A DNA stretch of 64,000 nucleotides from Bilifractor porci (GTDB lineage Bacteria; Bacillota; Clostridia; Lachnospirales; Lachnospiraceae): NCBI RefSeq assembly GCF_009696005.1, contig NZ_VUMV01000005.1, forward strand, positions 124,001 to 188,000, read 5' to 3'. Under the pieces are notes generated by a model that saw nothing but the letters and a program-made list of their open reading frames with translations, was not told the DNA's origin and searched no databases. Shown piece after piece: positions 62,456 to 64,000 of the stretch; position 1 is the stretch's first letter; each line of letters opens with the position of its first letter. A program made the translations under genes and the position numbers.

Positions 62456-63724
62456 ATGAGCTTCAGTTGTGATTTATCCGCACACCGTCAGAAATCCGCA
62501 GCGCAGGATGCGCCGGATTCTTCCTTATTATCTTATACCGATGCAGAGGCGGAACAGCACGCGGCCGAGGTAGGCGCCCGTCCCCGTCCTATGGAGACAA
62601 AAAACGAAATCAATGCAGCGGGCGCTTTTGTACGGCAGCCGAATGCCTTTACGGCTCCGGCCGGAGAGGGAGAGGGCGAGTGGAAGCCGGAAGCCAACCG
62701 TTACCGGCTTTACTGGGCAAAGGGCTGCAACTGGTCCAACCGTCCTGCCATCGCCATCGAACTTCTAGGCCTTTCCGACATCATCTCCAATATCCTGGTA
62801 ACTCCCTCCGGGCAGTCAAATACCTACGGGTGGGGATTCGCCGACCAGAAGGATCATAAAGATCCGGCCACAGGTGCGTATTTTCTGAGCCAGTTCTATC
62901 AGAATGCGCGTCCGGATTTCCAGGGAAGGGCAACGACCCCAACCCTTGTGGACGTCAGGGAGAAAAAGGCAGTCAACAACGATTATCACAGACTCACAAA
63001 TTATCTCGAAGTGCAGTTCCGGCTGTTTCAGCCGAAGGACGCGCCTGATCTCTATCCCAAAGCATTTCGGAAAGAAATTGATGAATTGAATGACTGGCTG
63101 TTCCCGCATATCAACAACGGCCATTACCGGATGGCGTTCTGCCAGTCTTTGGAAGCTTATCAGGAAGCTTATGATGACTTCTATGATTCCATGGACAAGC
63201 TGGACAAGAGGCTGGCCTCTAACCGTTTCCTTTTTGGGGATTATGTGACAGACTCCGACATTCGTTTCTTTGTCACACTGGTTCGATGGGATATCAGCTA
63301 TTTCCGGAACATTGGCCCGGTGAAGCATCGGATCGTAGATTATCCGCATATCTGGCCATACGCGAAAGAATTATACGCGATTCCGGCATTCCGGCATGCC
63401 ACCTATTTCCATGATCTTTCACTGGGGCATGACAATAAAGAGGAAGAGCTGTTTGCCGACTGGAACACCAGAATTGCCAATCAGATTGATTTTGCAAAGC
63501 TCTGGGATGACAGCGATATCCGGGCGGAACGGGCTTCGCTTTCCGCGGATCCGGATCACAAGTTCCTCCTTCATCCGGCCGACGAAAAACCGGAGGAATA
63601 TATCACAAAAATATCGGCCAGCAAATGGAACAGTCCGGATGAAAAGGATCGGACTCCCGGCCTTCCCGGAAACGGGGAACTTTCTGTAGACGCTTCCGTC
63701 AATCCTTTGAAGGGAAAGATCTGA
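62456..63724 (+). CDS. Glutathionyl-hydroquinone reductase-like protein (Xi-class GST fold)
   Basis: A 422-residue member of the ECM4/YqjG group. The thioredoxin-fold region reads YRLYWAKGCNWSNRPAIAIELLGL, with the catalytic Cys in a CNWS motif where the family usually has CPWA. The family segments FLSQFYQNARPDFQGRATTPTLVD, a helical C-terminal domain with NRFLFGDYVTDSDIRFFVTLVRWD, and PHIWPYAKELY follow. The C-terminal 80 residues are an unusual extension. Such enzymes reduce glutathionyl quinones, but glutathione is often absent in clostridia, so the real thiol is uncertain. AGGAGGAAAAATAGTT precedes the ATG. Confidence 0.85.
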   Translation: MSFSCDLSAHRQKSAAQDAPDSSLLSYTDAEAEQHAAEVGARPRPMETKNEINAAGAFVRQPNAFTAPAGEGEGEWKPEANRYRLYWAKGCNWSNRPAIAIELLGLSDIISNILVTPSGQSNTYGWGFADQKDHKDPATGAYFLSQFYQNARPDFQGRATTPTLVDVREKKAVNNDYHRLTNYLEVQFRLFQPKDAPDLYPKAFRKEIDELNDWLFPHINNGHYRMAFCQSLEAYQEAYDDFYDSMDKLDKRLASNRFLFGDYVTDSDIRFFVTLVRWDISYFRNIGPVKHRIVDYPHIWPYAKELYAIPAFRHATYFHDLSLGHDNKEEELFADWNTRIANQIDFAKLWDDSDIRAERASLSADPDHKFLLHPADEKPEEYITKISASKWNSPDEKDRTPGLPGNGELSVDASVNPLKGKI

Positions 63725-63725
63725 C

Positions 63726-64000
63726 ATGAATAAACGGTACAATCTGAATGAACCTGTAGACCGGCGCGGAACCTCCTGCCTGAAATATGACTTTGAAACA
63801 GAAAGGAAAAACAGAAATGATCTGCTTCCTCTGTGGGTCGCCGACATGGATTTCCGGCTTCCGGAGGAAGTGCTTTCTGCCATGCGCCGGCGGCTTGATC
63901 ACGGCATCTTCGGGTACACCGATCCGAAGCCGGCTTACGAAGCTGCCGTGCAAAGCTGGTCCTTGCGGCGCCACGGATGGAAGATCGGGAGCGGATGGAA
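63726..64000 (+). CDS. MalY/PatB family PLP-dependent C-S lyase, N-terminal part
   Basis: The window ends inside this gene after about 91 residues. MNKRYNLNEPVDRRGTSCLKYD, then LLPLWVADMDFRLPEEVLSAMRRRLDHGIFGYTDPKPAYEAAVQSW, is the unmistakable N-terminus of the MalY/PatB cystathionine beta-lyase family of fold-type I PLP enzymes. It would cleave C-S bonds of cystathionine, cystine or S-conjugates. The ATG follows the upstream stop by one base, so it is cotranscribed with the GST-like gene. Confidence 0.9.
   Translation, partial: MNKRYNLNEPVDRRGTSCLKYDFETERKNRNDLLPLWVADMDFRLPEEVLSAMRRRLDHGIFGYTDPKPAYEAAVQSWSLRRHGWKIGSGW

Overview
The window is a chromosomal segment of an anaerobic low-to-mid GC Firmicute, most probably a Lachnospiraceae-type clostridium. 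Reasons: Firmicute-style ribosomal operon order, strong AGGAGG ribosome sites, Gram-positive type SOS boxes at recA, zinc-LID adenylate kinase, type III glutamine synthetase, RNase Y, pyruvate formate-lyase with a perfect FNR box, and lipoprotein signal peptides. No rRNA, tRNA, transposase or prophage gene was seen.

Layout. 2-9075: end of the S10/spc ribosomal operon (rplF, rplR, rpsE, rpmD, rplO, secY), then adk-map-KOW gene-infA with its own promoter, then rpmJ-rpsM-rpsK-rpsD-rpoA-rplQ. 9175-19955: lipid kinase, class II aldolase, type III glutamine synthetase, a CdaR-like regulator, ftsE-ftsX, a carboxy-terminal protease and uvrB. 20202-27706: sucrose PTS (scrA-scrB), ptsH-ptsI, two small bacterial microcompartment (BMC) shell proteins far from any recognisable BMC enzyme, and glycogen synthase. 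28078-31445: recA (tandem LexA boxes), recX, rny. 31522-37269: FMN reductase, YitT membrane protein, a Crp/Fnr regulator with a Cys cluster, then pflA-pflB behind an FNR box. 37362-47466: Na/Pi symporter, flavodoxin, Zn-sensor ArsR with ZIP transporter, a binding lipoprotein with a transmembrane LuxR regulator, a large lipoprotein, and an AIM24-like protein.

47584-57697: a complete type I-C CRISPR-Cas locus (cas3-cas5c-cas8c with nested cas11c-cas7c-cas4-cas1-cas2) followed by an array of 22 identical 33-bp repeats and 21 spacers. It looks more AT-rich than its neighbours. The most interesting object lies upstream of cas3: a small independent transcription unit with a promoter, one degenerate CRISPR-repeat-like element, a 34-nt pseudo-spacer and an intrinsic hairpin. 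The first 17 nt of the pseudo-spacer match a site just upstream of the cas3 promoter, with mismatches only at positions 6, 12 and 18, which are the bases a type I Cascade flips out. This is what a Cascade-guided autorepressor RNA (CreR-type) of the cas operon would look like.

57773-64000: a probable sulfur-compound cluster. A polar amino-acid (cystine-like) ABC transporter, a GNAT acetyltransferase and a URO-D-family protein lie on the minus strand. A glutathionyl-hydroquinone-reductase-like protein and the start of a MalY/PatB C-S lyase diverge from them.

All reading is by eye. Domain calls come from recognised motifs, not database searches, and promoter and hairpin calls are untested.
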